A DNA stretch of 64,000 nt, from assembly GCF_000633595.2 (NCBI RefSeq), contig NZ_JIBU02000020.1, forward strand, positions 1 to 64,000, read 5' to 3'. The notes beneath the pieces are model-generated. The model worked only from the letters and a program-made list of their open reading frames with translations, was not told the origin of the DNA and ran no database searches. Below, piece after piece: positions 1 through 7,902 of this stretch. This stretch comes from Clostridium drakei. Lineage in GTDB: Bacteria; Bacillota; Clostridia; Clostridiales; Clostridiaceae. A program made the translations under genes and the position numbers. Position 1 is the first letter of the stretch; each line of letters starts with the position of its first letter.

Positions 1-1236
1 TGCAAATTTTGCATTCGTATTTGCTGTTACTGTTAAATTTGCATTACTTGTTAAACTTGCCGCTGGTATTGTTATTATCATTCCTGCACTCGATACTGCT
101 GTCGGTGTTCCTGCTATTGTTATTGTCACTGCAGTAGCTCCTGCTGCTGCATTTGATTTTGCTGTTGCTGTTAATCCTGATGGTAAGTTTGCTATCCAAC
201 TTGCCAAATTATCACCTGCAGTTATATTGCTTGCAAGGGTGTCGTCTGTCAATGTTATTAATACATCTCTTGATGTAATTGCACTGTTTTGTGTACCATC
301 TACTGTTATATTTCCTACTGTTGCTGATGGTACTGGTGCTGGCGCTACTACTGCAAATTTTGCATTTGTATTTGTTGCTACTGTTAATCTTAGATCACTT
401 TTTAAGCTTGCTGCTGGTATCGTTATTGCCATTGGTGCACTTGATGTTGCTGTTGGTGTTCCAGCTATTGTTAGTGTTACTGCTGTAGCTTCTGCTAATG
501 CAGTTGTCTTAGCTTTTGCTGTTAATCCTGATGGTAAGTTTGTTATCCAACTTGAAAGATCAGTATTTTCATTTATATCTTGTGATAATTTATCATTTAT
601 CAATGTTATTAGTACATCTCTTGATGTAATTGCACTGTTTTTTGTACCATCTACTGTTATATCTTCTGCTATTGCTGTTGGTATAGCCTTTACATTTATA
701 TCGAAATCCTGAAAAATGGCATAATCAACTGAAGTTAATACAACTTGTTTGACATTCTTTATATCTGGAGTAAGAGTGCTATAACCACTAGTTGATACTC
801 CATTAAGAGTACTTGAAAAGGTTGAGCCATCTACATAGGTCAAAACATATGAAACCGCTGTATCAGATGCCAGAGCGTTAAATGAATTAATATCAAACAT
901 GTATCCATTTTGTACGCTAATAGTTAAATTAACACCAGACGATGCTCCACCATCATAAACATATATACCGCCATCACCTTGGCTGTTGTCATAGCCTAGA
1001 ATATTACCAGGTAAAGCAGACAAAGTAACTGTTTTGCCGTCGGATAAAGTTCTATTTGAAGATTGTTGAGTATATTGTAAATCTGCGTCTTCAACTGCAA
1101 AACTCAGCGTTGCTGCATGTGTTAAAACAGTATTAAAATTAATTAATACAAATAAAGAAACTGCTGTCATAATAAGTGTTCTCTGAAACATTTTAATTCC
1201 TTGAAAATATTCTTTTAATTTTACAAATAAATTCAA
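1..1236 (-). CDS. Secreted tandem-repeat surface protein, 3' end beyond the left edge
   Basis: The frame is open for 412 codons from a TTG at 1236 to the window edge with no stop. A GGGGAG ribosome site (1247-1252) precedes the TTG. The in-frame ATG at 1191 lacks a good site and would shorten the signal sequence. The first 42 residues are a basic then hydrophobic signal peptide ending near THAA. Residues about 45-200 form a domain of unknown identity. After that, a Gly/Ala/Thr-rich module repeats every 351 bp (117 residues), with conserved VDGT.NSAITSRDVLITL, NLPSGLTA and IAGTPTA blocks. Two copies are visible and a third is cut by the edge. The composition and predicted beta-rich repeats resemble Ig-like stalk repeats of Firmicutes surface proteins. 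The function is unknown, and no anchoring domain is visible because the C terminus is missing. Confidence 0.8.
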   Translation of the reverse strand, partial: MNLFVKLKEYFQGIKMFQRTLIMTAVSLFVLINFNTVLTHAATLSFAVEDADLQYTQQSSNRTLSDGKTVTLSALPGNILGYDNSQGDGGIYVYDGGASSGVNLTISVQNGYMFDINSFNALASDTAVSYVLTYVDGSTFSSTLNGVSTSGYSTLTPDIKNVKQVVLTSVDYAIFQDFDINVKAIPTAIAEDITVDGTKNSAITSRDVLITLINDKLSQDINENTDLSSWITNLPSGLTAKAKTTALAEATAVTLTIAGTPTATSSAPMAITIPAASLKSDLRLTVATNTNAKFAVVAPAPVPSATVGNITVDGTQNSAITSRDVLITLTDDTLASNITAGDNLASWIANLPSGLTATAKSNAAAGATAVTITIAGTPTAVSSAGMIITIPAASLTSNANLTVTANTNAKFA

Positions 1237-1427
1237 AATCAAATCACTCCCCGCATTAAATATTGCGTAATACATATCAACATTAGGTCCGTAGGCAATT
1301 GTAACTTTCAAAATTCAGTGTAGTCATTATAATCACTAAAAAAATTACAAAATACTTGTTTATTAGAATTAAAAATGGTTTGTGAATTTTTCCATCAAAA
1401 TTTCTTCTTTTTAGTTTTAAACATATT

Positions 1428-1513
1428 TTATTGTCCGTTTAACAACCTCCCTCTAAAATCCTGTGCTCTTGCAACATGCTTGTCTTTTGCAATATCAACA
1501 CCAACAATAATTC
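1428..1513 (-). pseudogene. IS110-family transposase N-terminal fragment
   Basis: The minus strand encodes about 28 residues containing VGVDIAKDKHVARAQDF, the typical first block of IS110/IS1111 DEDD transposases, which carries the first catalytic Asp. The fragment stops at 1428 and has no start codon. On its upstream side it is cut off by the GC-rich palindrome at 1514-1538. It is a fossil with no expected function. The adjacent palindrome may mark the breakpoint. Confidence 0.6.
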
Positions 1514-1538
1514 TTGTAAGGGGTCAGACCCCTTACAA
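1514..1538. repeat. GC-rich perfect palindrome (12-nt arms)
   Basis: Arms TTGTAAGGGGTC and GACCCCTTACAA flank a single A. GGGGTC/GACCCC palindromes like this often mark small mobile repeats. A different GC-rich palindrome, built on GACCCCCGGGGGTC, lies at 9760-9779. Both sit next to truncated genes. Confidence 0.6.
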
Positions 1539-1808
1539 AAACTACAACAATTTAGCAAAACAAATTGTTACCGATTTGTTTACATCCCCCGAGGATAGTT
1601 ATGAGCGCAGCGAATTTGCTAATACCTTTTAATTCTTTCACATTTTTTATTTCTTTTTGATTAAACCGTATTATTTAACATATCGAAGCAAAATAAGAAA
1701 ACTTCATTATTTCATAATAAATAATACAATAATGGTAATATAACTAGTATTGTTAGCAAAGTAATAAAAATATCGGATGATAAATTAGATAAAGAAATCC
1801 ACCAAGCT
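1539..1808. other. Gene-poor stretch with decayed sequence
   Basis: No convincing gene is visible. It includes TAGCAAAACAAATTGTT (1554-1570), whose reverse complement partly recurs near 9795-9806. The reading frame of the following short gene is open upstream of its first ATG to about 1740 but without a start codon, which suggests a truncated gene. Confidence 0.4.
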
Positions 1809-2060
1809 ATGGAAATGTATGCTAAATTAGTAACTGCATGTCCTCATACATTTAAAGGAATAAAAAAATTTTTTTTAGAACAATGTGATGCTATTCCCAT
1901 AGCACTAAATGATGATCGTATGAACCTTTTTAAATCAGTTGTAATTATGAAACATTTTAAAGATAAAGAGCATAAAGCACCAAAATTTTCTGATATGACA
2001 AATGAAGAAATAGCCAGATGGCATAAAGAAAAAAGTGATAATTTTTATTGGTATAAATGA
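1809..2060 (+). CDS. Hypothetical protein, probably the 3' remnant of a larger gene
   Basis: I do not recognise this 83-residue protein. It is charged, with two cysteines in the first third and a C-terminal stretch rich in Lys, Glu and Trp (EEIARWHKEKSDNF). No clear ribosome site precedes the ATG, and the frame stays open about 20 codons further upstream without a start codon, so the 5' end has probably been lost. Immediately after the stop, another frame encodes a coding-looking tail (about 2048-2145, ending MGYLPKLY). This suggests a frameshifted or fused pair of fragments. The surroundings are transposase debris, and expression is doubtful. Confidence 0.35.
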   Translation: MEMYAKLVTACPHTFKGIKKFFLEQCDAIPIALNDDRMNLFKSVVIMKHFKDKEHKAPKFSDMTNEEIARWHKEKSDNFYWYK

Positions 2061-2233
2061 GGAGGATATTAAAAAACGTAATCAACGTTTTCTAACATAC
2101 TTCAATGCAATGGTTCAAATGGGGTATTTGCCTAAATTGTATTAAGAATAATAATTTTTAATACTTATCATCCTTTTCAAATAATTTCTCTAAAACCTTC
2201 TTACATAAAGAAGTATTTGTAAAAAATATAGTT

Positions 2234-2800
2234 CTATAGTTCCTTAACATCATAAACTAAAGGATTTATCAACTTTAATACAAGTTCTGCAAGTTGATCT
2301 GGAGTTTCTATAAAATTATTTTCTAGCCAATGAGCTTTTACTTGAACTAAACCACCTAATAGAAAATGTTTCATATATGATATTTCTAAATCAGAGTTAG
2401 CATAAAGTTTAATAATTGCTTGGTCAAAATATTTGCCCATATAGGGATAATAGAAATTCATAACTTTATGATTCACCTTACTTTTTTTTACTAATAACAA
2501 AAAATCCTTATTTTTATGCCAGTAATGAAAATAAGTTACTAATATTTTATACATATTCTTTTGGGGCATTTGTTCTATTTCATCAAAACAGTCTTTATAT
2601 AATTTTTTTACATATTCATGAAGTACTTCTTCCTCTGTATTAAAGTTCCTATAAAAGGCTTGACGGGTTAAGTCAGCCTTTTTTATTATTTCTGTAATTG
2701 TAATCTTATTAAATTCTTTTTCTTCCATTAAAGCTAAAAGAGCTTCTGTAATCCACGTTTGGGACTTTAAAGCTGTGATGTTTTGTGTTTCTTTTTTCAT
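2234..2800 (-). CDS. TetR/AcrR family transcriptional regulator
   Basis: This 188-residue protein has the standard TetR length. Residues about 12-60 form the DNA-binding domain: LMEEKEFNKITITEIIKKADLTRQAFYRNF is the usual helix-turn-helix of the family, with FYRNF at the recognition-helix end. The rest is an all-helical ligand domain without a recognisable signature, probably of the TetR_C_8 kind. The gene is transcribed away from the ferredoxin-nitroreductase at 2980. A GTTAC-N4-GTAAC palindrome (2887-2900) sits just past the predicted transcription start of that gene. The inference is that this protein represses the nitroreductase, and perhaps itself, until a small aromatic or electrophilic ligand binds. 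The ligand cannot be told from the sequence. Confidence 0.88.
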   Translation of the reverse strand: MKKETQNITALKSQTWITEALLALMEEKEFNKITITEIIKKADLTRQAFYRNFNTEEEVLHEYVKKLYKDCFDEIEQMPQKNMYKILVTYFHYWHKNKDFLLLVKKSKVNHKVMNFYYPYMGKYFDQAIIKLYANSDLEISYMKHFLLGGLVQVKAHWLENNFIETPDQLAELVLKLINPLVYDVKEL

Positions 2801-2845
2801 AAAAGTTACATTCCTTTCTATAATGTATCACTTAAGCTAAAAGTA

Positions 2846-2874
2846 TTGACCATACTTTTCTGATATTATATTAT
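2846..2874 (+). promoter_or_regulatory. Predicted sigma-A promoter of the nitroreductase gene
   Basis: TTGACC (2846-2851) and TATTAT (2869-2874) are separated by exactly 17 bases. Transcription would start near 2881, about 100 bases before the coding start. Confidence 0.6.
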
Positions 2875-2886
2875 ATAAGCAAATAA

Positions 2887-2900
2887 GTTACAAGTGTAAC
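2887..2900. promoter_or_regulatory. Candidate TetR-type operator
   Basis: GTTAC-AAGT-GTAAC is an inverted repeat immediately downstream of the predicted transcription start, where a bound repressor would block RNA polymerase. A lone half-site (AGTTACA) also lies near 2804-2810 at the start of the regulator gene. Confidence 0.45.
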
Positions 2901-2979
2901 ATTTTTTTGTTTATATTAAGTAAAACTTTCGTATGTGCAAAAATTGAATAAAAAATAAAATGTGAGTGGAGATGTTAAT

Positions 2980-3801
2980 ATGATGAAAGTAGATACTGAA
3001 AAGTGTGTAGGATGTGGATTATGTGTTAAGGATTGTTTTCCAAAGGACATAGAAATGATTGATAACAAGGCTAAGATTAACAATGTAACTTGTTTTAAAT
3101 GTGGACATTGTATAGCAGTATGCCCTAAATCAGCAATAACAACTGATGAATACAATATGGAAGATGTAAAGGAATATAATAAAGAAGAATTTTCAGTACA
3201 GCCTGATAGTTTATTGAATTTCATTAAGTTTAGAAGAACTATAAGACAATTTGAAAATAAACCAGTAGAGGAAGAGAAGATTTCTAAAATTATAGAATCA
3301 GGAAGATTTACTCAAACTGGCAGCAATATGCAGGATGTATCTTATACAGTAGTAACAGAAGGAATACAGGAGCTTAAAGCTTTAACTCTTAAAAGTCTGA
3401 AAAAAATAGGAGAAACTATGTTAGCTAATCTAACTCCTCAGACTATGGCATATAAGAGATATGCTGAGTTATGGTTAAAAATGTATGAAGAATATTTAGA
3501 AAATCCTAATTTCAATGACAAACTATTTTTCAATGCTCCAGCATTAATAATTGTTACAGCTAATTCAGTTGTAGATGGAGCCTTAGCTTCTTCAAATATG
3601 GAATTAATGACTAATGCCTTAGGACTTGGAACCTTCTTCAGTGGATTTTTCGTAAGAGCTGCACAGGACAATAAAGAGATTTTGGACTTCCTTGGGGTTA
3701 AAGAAGGTAAACAAGTTGTTACCTGTATGGTGATAGGCTATCCAAAAGTTAAATATATGAGAACTGTACCAAGAAAAGCTGCAGATGTATCTTGGAAATA
3801 A
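2980..3801 (+). CDS. Ferredoxin-domain nitroreductase family protein
   Basis: The 273-residue protein starts with two 4Fe-4S motifs (CVGCGLCVKDC near residues 9-19 and CFKCGHCIAVC near 39-49). An FMN-dependent nitroreductase domain follows, beginning at the RRTIRQFENKPV block near residue 83. Such proteins are cytoplasmic FMN oxidoreductases fed by their own iron-sulfur clusters; the physiological substrate is usually unknown. The ATG at 2980 is preferred over an upstream in-frame GTG (2962) because GGAG lies 8 bases before it. The gene is divergent from the TetR gene and has a good promoter plus palindrome, so it is probably induced by a TetR ligand. A diverged copy of its third quarter occurs at 9601-9731. 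Confidence 0.88.
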   Translation: MMKVDTEKCVGCGLCVKDCFPKDIEMIDNKAKINNVTCFKCGHCIAVCPKSAITTDEYNMEDVKEYNKEEFSVQPDSLLNFIKFRRTIRQFENKPVEEEKISKIIESGRFTQTGSNMQDVSYTVVTEGIQELKALTLKSLKKIGETMLANLTPQTMAYKRYAELWLKMYEEYLENPNFNDKLFFNAPALIIVTANSVVDGALASSNMELMTNALGLGTFFSGFFVRAAQDNKEILDFLGVKEGKQVVTCMVIGYPKVKYMRTVPRKAADVSWK

Positions 3802-3946
3802 TATTTAGATGTTGTAGAAGTGTACTTTTGATATAGGGGCTCTGGAAACAGAGCTTACTACCTTTAGAAATGGGAGAATACAAAAATCAAACATAAACTT
3901 CCAGTTTCTGCAACGACCTCAGAAGTTCGCCTTGCTAACCTATTGA

Positions 3947-4308
3947 GGAAAATATGGAGATTATTTAAAATTTAGATGTTCTCACGCAACTGGTAAAGTT
4001 AACTGTCCCTGCGGGATGGCATGGTGCAGTACATCTAACTATGAATATTGTCATAAAATAAATTATAAAAAGAACAATAGACTTTTTTCTATCCTCATAG
4101 AAGCACTGAATATTGGCAGAATCTTTATAATCAAATAACCTCAATTGAAAGATGCAACTCTAGATTAAAAGAATTTTTAAATGTAAATAATCTGAGTTCA
4201 TCAGGTATACGTAAAGCTAAAATGATTGCTCTTTTAAATTGTATGGCTCTAATTAGTAGAACTATTGCAGTTAACCAAAAGTCTAACGACTTAAAGAATA
4301 TAGTGTAA
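3947..4308 (+). pseudogene. Decayed DDE-type transposase, C-terminal part
   Basis: A Cys-rich block (FRCSHATGKVNCPCG) is followed by a reading-frame break near 4095. It is then followed by PHRSTEYWQNLY and SIERCNSRLKEF, ending in a helical tail at 4308. This order is that of the C-terminal half of a clostridial DDE transposase family in which the SIERCNSRLKE block holds the last catalytic Glu. The N-terminal half is missing and at least one frameshift is present, so it is inactive. Bases 3802-3946 hold no gene. The remnant lies on the left side of the defence operon. Confidence 0.65.
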
Positions 4309-4432
4309 TATTAAGTAAAATTTCAAAAGTCATCCACAGGTACAGTAGTACCTAGCTTTGCTATAAAATTTTTCAAAAAGTTTGAGTAAACTTATCCACA
4401 ATTTTAAAATTTTAATTGTGCAATTTCCTCAA

Positions 4433-4478
4433 TTATAAAAGCTCAACCTCAGCTTTAATGAGACTTGAGCTTTTATAA
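4433..4478. terminator. Bidirectional rho-independent terminator
   Basis: Two 14-base perfectly complementary arms (TTATAAAAGCTCAA / TTGAGCTTTTATAA) flank an 18-base loop, with A and T runs at the two ends. It ends the leftward defence operon. Confidence 0.7.
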
Positions 4479-4547
4479 TTTATAATTTTTTATATTATGT
4501 GTTTCGATATTTTTTAATATGCCAAACTACTATCATATAATTACATT

Positions 4548-7262
4548 TTATTGAACTTTTATTTTAGGACCTTCCTCTCCATATCCTATAAATTGAAAAA
4601 TTTTCACATTATTGTTTCTCATTTTAATAGACAACAATTTAGCAAAATTGCTTTCATGTGTAGACAAAATAATATTTGAATCAATACTTTTAGAATTTAT
4701 TATAGCTCTTAATAAATCTATAAACGTTAAAATATTAATATCATCCATACTCTGAATCGGATCATCTAAGAAAAACTGTTTTAATTTGCTAATTTTTTGA
4801 TTAAGAGACAATCCTAAAAATATACTCAATGCTAAAATATTCAATTGAGCAGAACTAAAAATATGATCTAAAAATATATTTTCACTACTATCATCCATTA
4901 TATTAATCCATTTGTTTCCTCCCCTTGCATTACTGTAATCAATTTTTATTTTTCTAAAAAAAGGATGTGGATTAATCTTTTCGTATATAAATTGAATTAA
5001 TGGGTTATTATCTAATCTTTCTTCTATCATTTTTCTCTGATATATAATTGAATTTCTATTAATTATATCAATATATGTTTTATATTTCTCAAGTTCATTT
5101 AAATCTGTTTTTAGATTGTCCTCTTTTTTAGAATATTTTACATACTCCTCAAGCATTTCTTTATTTTTTGTAATAAATTCATAGGGTGTTATTTTTTGTA
5201 TAATATTTATAATTTTATTTAATTCATTAATCTTTTTCTTTAGTAAACTCATATTTTTTTCTTCATTATAATTTCCCAGTAATTTTTCTATTGTATTTAA
5301 TCTTTCTTTTAATATATCTATATTTAAATCATATATACCATATTTTTTATTATAATTTTCTTCCATTTTGTTAAGTATAACTTCTATATTCTCTGTTTGT
5401 ATGTTTTCTATTTCTTTTTCACTAATATCTTTAAAATCTTTATCAAAAACTATTTTATAAATTTTTTTGTACGCATTTATTCTATTTTCTATTTTTTTAC
5501 TTTTATTATCAAATGTATTAATATGTTTGCTATGACAATTTATGATCCATTGCAGCTTTATTTCTATTTTACAAAAATAACTATTATATAAGTTTCTTAT
5601 TCCTTTAAAATTGTTTAAAACTTTAGAAACTATCTTTTCTTGATATATTTTTTGTAAATTTTTTAATGTTTCTATTTTACCTTCTAATTTTTTCTGTGCT
5701 AATTCAATTTCTTTATTTGATCCTTTAACTGTAATATCTATTATATTTATCAATTTTTCTTTATTGTTTATTGATGTGTTATTTAAAATACTGTCATCTT
5801 TATTATATTTTGAAAAATCATTGTTAAAACATATAGGGCAATAATCTAAATTTTTATCATCTATGTATTTTCTAACATCATATAATATAGTTACATATTT
5901 ATCGTTTATTTCAGAACTTATTTTTATAAGTTCTTTTTCAGATTCAATGGTATCATTAATTTTTGAAATATTTAATATATATTTCTGATTTGCTTTTAAT
6001 ATTTTTTTCCATGTATTTAGTTTAACGGTTTTTTTCAATTCATTTAATTCATCATAGTTATTTGAATATTTTCCAAATAACTTTATAAATTCAAAAGTTT
6101 CTTTAGATTTATCTATAAATTCTTCTAAAAGCCTATTAGTCATTTTATTTTTTTCTCTCTTATTGAGGAATTTATTCCATAAATCTCTATATCCATCACA
6201 TTTATCAAACTCAGTTTCTAATACTCGTAAATTTTTTTTATAGTAAATAATTTTATCTATATAATTAATCTTAGTTAATTCACTTATGTTATTTTCTTTT
6301 AAAAACATAATACTTTTAATAGTTCCATATAAATTTATCATTTTATTTATCAAAAATTCTTCTACTAGCAAATCTAATATTTTACTGTACCGTATATATT
6401 TATTAATAATTATATTAAGTTTTAAAATGCAATTATTTACTTCATTAATACATTGTTTTACATCATAGTATTCAAAATCACTTTCTTTTTTTATTATTTT
6501 CTCATCTAAGTAAATGCATTTTTCTTCGAAATGAGCAATTTCCTTAATAATCCCTTTAACTTTTACTTTATATTCTTCGAAATTTCCCCATCCATTATTA
6601 GCAAATATATCTTCCAACTCTTTTTTACTATCATTTATATAAACTAATTTTTTACTTATTTTGTTTATAACACTAGGTAACTTTCTTATTTGTGACTTAT
6701 CTGAAATTTTTTTAATAGAATCAAGTCCTAAAAGTTTTAGAAATTCATCTGTTCTTTGGGCTGGATCCTTTGCTCGCAATATACCATTCATATTTTCTTG
6801 ACTCAAAAAATTAGTTCTAAATACATCTCCTAAATTGTCTTCATCAATATCATACAATAGTTTATCACTTAGCAGACTTATGTCACTCAAAAATTCTGAT
6901 TTATAGTCCGCTTCATCAATTGAATTAGATTTTGAACTTCTTTTAATAACAATTCCATCTTCAAAACAAATAGAAACTTCAACTACGCGGTTTTCATCTT
7001 TCTCTGTTTTATTATGAAATTTTAAATAATTACTTTTTTTTAAATTATCTAGTTTCATAATATTTTGCAAGTTTTGAATTCTATTTAATCTGTCTGTTAT
7101 ACACCATTCAATAGCATCAAAAAAGCTTGTTTTTCCAAATCCATTATACCCACTTAATAATACTAAACTATTATTCAAATCTTTAAATCTAAAAAAACCT
7201 TCTGGATCATTTAAGTTCTCACCATATCCTCTAAAATTTTTAATACATACTTCTTTAATTCT
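4548..7262 (-). CDS. SMC/Rad50-like ATPase of a Lamassu (ABC-3C) defence system, LmuB-like
   Basis: About 904 residues. Walker A (SGYNGFGKTS) is at residues 37-46. Two long coiled-coil arms flank a zinc hook with CPIC near residue 475. The C-terminal head carries the ABC signature region (SSAQLN, near 803), Walker B (FFLDDPIQSMDD, near 830-841) and an H-loop (STHES, near 868). This is the layout of Rad50/SbcC-type ATPases. Here it is the last gene of a three-gene operon, as in Lamassu. In that family the ATPase is thought to sense invading DNA and release the nuclease subunit. The TTG at 7262 follows GGAGGTG by 6 bases and overlaps the previous gene by 8 bases; an ATG at 7280 is possible but has no site. 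The ABC-ATPase call is firm; the Lamassu assignment rests on the gene set. Confidence 0.82.
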   Translation of the reverse strand, partial: RIKEVCIKNFRGYGENLNDPEGFFRFKDLNNSLVLLSGYNGFGKTSFFDAIEWCITDRLNRIQNLQNIMKLDNLKKSNYLKFHNKTEKDENRVVEVSICFEDGIVIKRSSKSNSIDEADYKSEFLSDISLLSDKLLYDIDEDNLGDVFRTNFLSQENMNGILRAKDPAQRTDEFLKLLGLDSIKKISDKSQIRKLPSVINKISKKLVYINDSKKELEDIFANNGWGNFEEYKVKVKGIIKEIAHFEEKCIYLDEKIIKKESDFEYYDVKQCINEVNNCILKLNIIINKYIRYSKILDLLVEEFLINKMINLYGTIKSIMFLKENNISELTKINYIDKIIYYKKNLRVLETEFDKCDGYRDLWNKFLNKREKNKMTNRLLEEFIDKSKETFEFIKLFGKYSNNYDELNELKKTVKLNTWKKILKANQKYILNISKINDTIESEKELIKISSEINDKYVTILYDVRKYIDDKNLDYCPICFNNDFSKYNKDDSILNNTSINNKEKLINIIDITVKGSNKEIELAQKKLEGKIETLKNLQKIYQEKIVSKVLNNFKGIRNLYNSYFCKIEIKLQWIINCHSKHINTFDNKSKKIENRINAYKKIYKIVFDKDFKDISEKEIENIQTENIEVILNKMEENYNKKYGIYDLNIDILKERLNTIEKLLGNYNEEKNMSLLKKKINELNKIINIIQKITPYEFITKNKEMLEEYVKYSKKEDNLKTDLNELEKYKTYIDIINRNSIIYQRKMIEERLDNNPLIQFIYEKINPHPFFRKIKIDYSNARGGNKWINIMDDSSENIFLDHIFSSAQLNILALSIFLGLSLNQKISKLKQFFLDDPIQSMDDINILTFIDLLRAIINSKSIDSNIILSTHESNFAKLLSIKMRNNNVKIFQFIGYGEEGPKIKVQ

Positions 7263-7902
7263 CAAAATACTCACCTCCATCTATTTTCTTATCAATCTCT
7301 TCTACAGTTAGCTTTATTTCATCTAAATACTTTCCTAAATCTATTAAACTATTTACGTTTTCAATCTTTATAGAATTTGAATTATCTATTTTTAATATAT
7401 TTTCAAAAACACCTTTCATTGATAATTTTTCATTACCTGTAATAATTTCTTCTAATCTTTTGGAAGGTTGAAAAATATCTATCAAGTTATTCACAATACT
7501 CTCTTTATTGGTATCTTCCACTACTATTTTTCTAGCTACAAACTTGTCTCTTTCTATTCTGCTTATCTGTTCTTGATTATAATTTTCATTGGTATTATCT
7601 AAAAAATGAATTCCTACTATGTATAAATCCCATAGTATTGATATTAAATTCAACTTATTAAAAATTTTCTCTTTATCTTTTAAACTTAGATTTTTTTTAA
7701 TTTTTTCATCAAATTGACCCGTAGAAATATAATCTGCTATAAAAACACTATCATCTATTAAAGACTCTGGACCCGTTTCATTCATATTTTTAATAAAAAA
7801 CACTCTATCTTCATGAACTGTAATGAAAAATTCTTTATCTTCTATATAAACCTTTTCAAGACATATTCCTGATTTATTCAATTTATTCACTATATACTCC
7901 AT
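7255..7902 (-). CDS. ABC-3C middle component, LmuC-like small subunit
   Basis: This 215-residue acidic protein has no catalytic motif that I recognise. It has alternating hydrophobic and charged segments, with a helical C-terminal third (LIDLGKYLDEIKLTVEEIDKKI). It starts at an ATG with a GGAGG site inside the end of the nuclease gene (20-base overlap), and its own end overlaps the ATPase start by 8 bases. Strict translational coupling of all three genes implies a stoichiometric complex. Small proteins in this position are the middle component of ABC three-component systems, or LmuC in Lamassu, and bridge the nuclease and the SMC-like ATPase. The role is inferred from position and size, not from sequence motifs. 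Confidence 0.6.
   Translation of the reverse strand: MEYIVNKLNKSGICLEKVYIEDKEFFITVHEDRVFFIKNMNETGPESLIDDSVFIADYISTGQFDEKIKKNLSLKDKEKIFNKLNLISILWDLYIVGIHFLDNTNENYNQEQISRIERDKFVARKIVVEDTNKESIVNNLIDIFQPSKRLEEIITGNEKLSMKGVFENILKIDNSNSIKIENVNSLIDLGKYLDEIKLTVEEIDKKIDGGEYFEN

Noticed and set aside
227-712. 161-codon plus-strand frame rich in Val and Ala
   Set aside because: It is the antisense shadow of the repeat protein on the minus strand, whose frame has a signal peptide and a ribosome site.
1237-1427. Possible c-di-GMP or other riboswitch upstream of the repeat protein
   Set aside because: I found no GEMM-I or GEMM-II conserved core, only a CTACGGACC stretch.
1375-1632. 85-codon plus-strand frame
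   Set aside because: It overlaps the minus-strand IS110 fragment and the palindrome, has no ribosome site, and its protein looks like antisense translation.
4410-4432. TTTAATTGTGCAATTTCCTC similar to the stem at 51966-51983
   Set aside because: The shared stretch is short and lacks the partner arm here, so I do not claim a repeat family.
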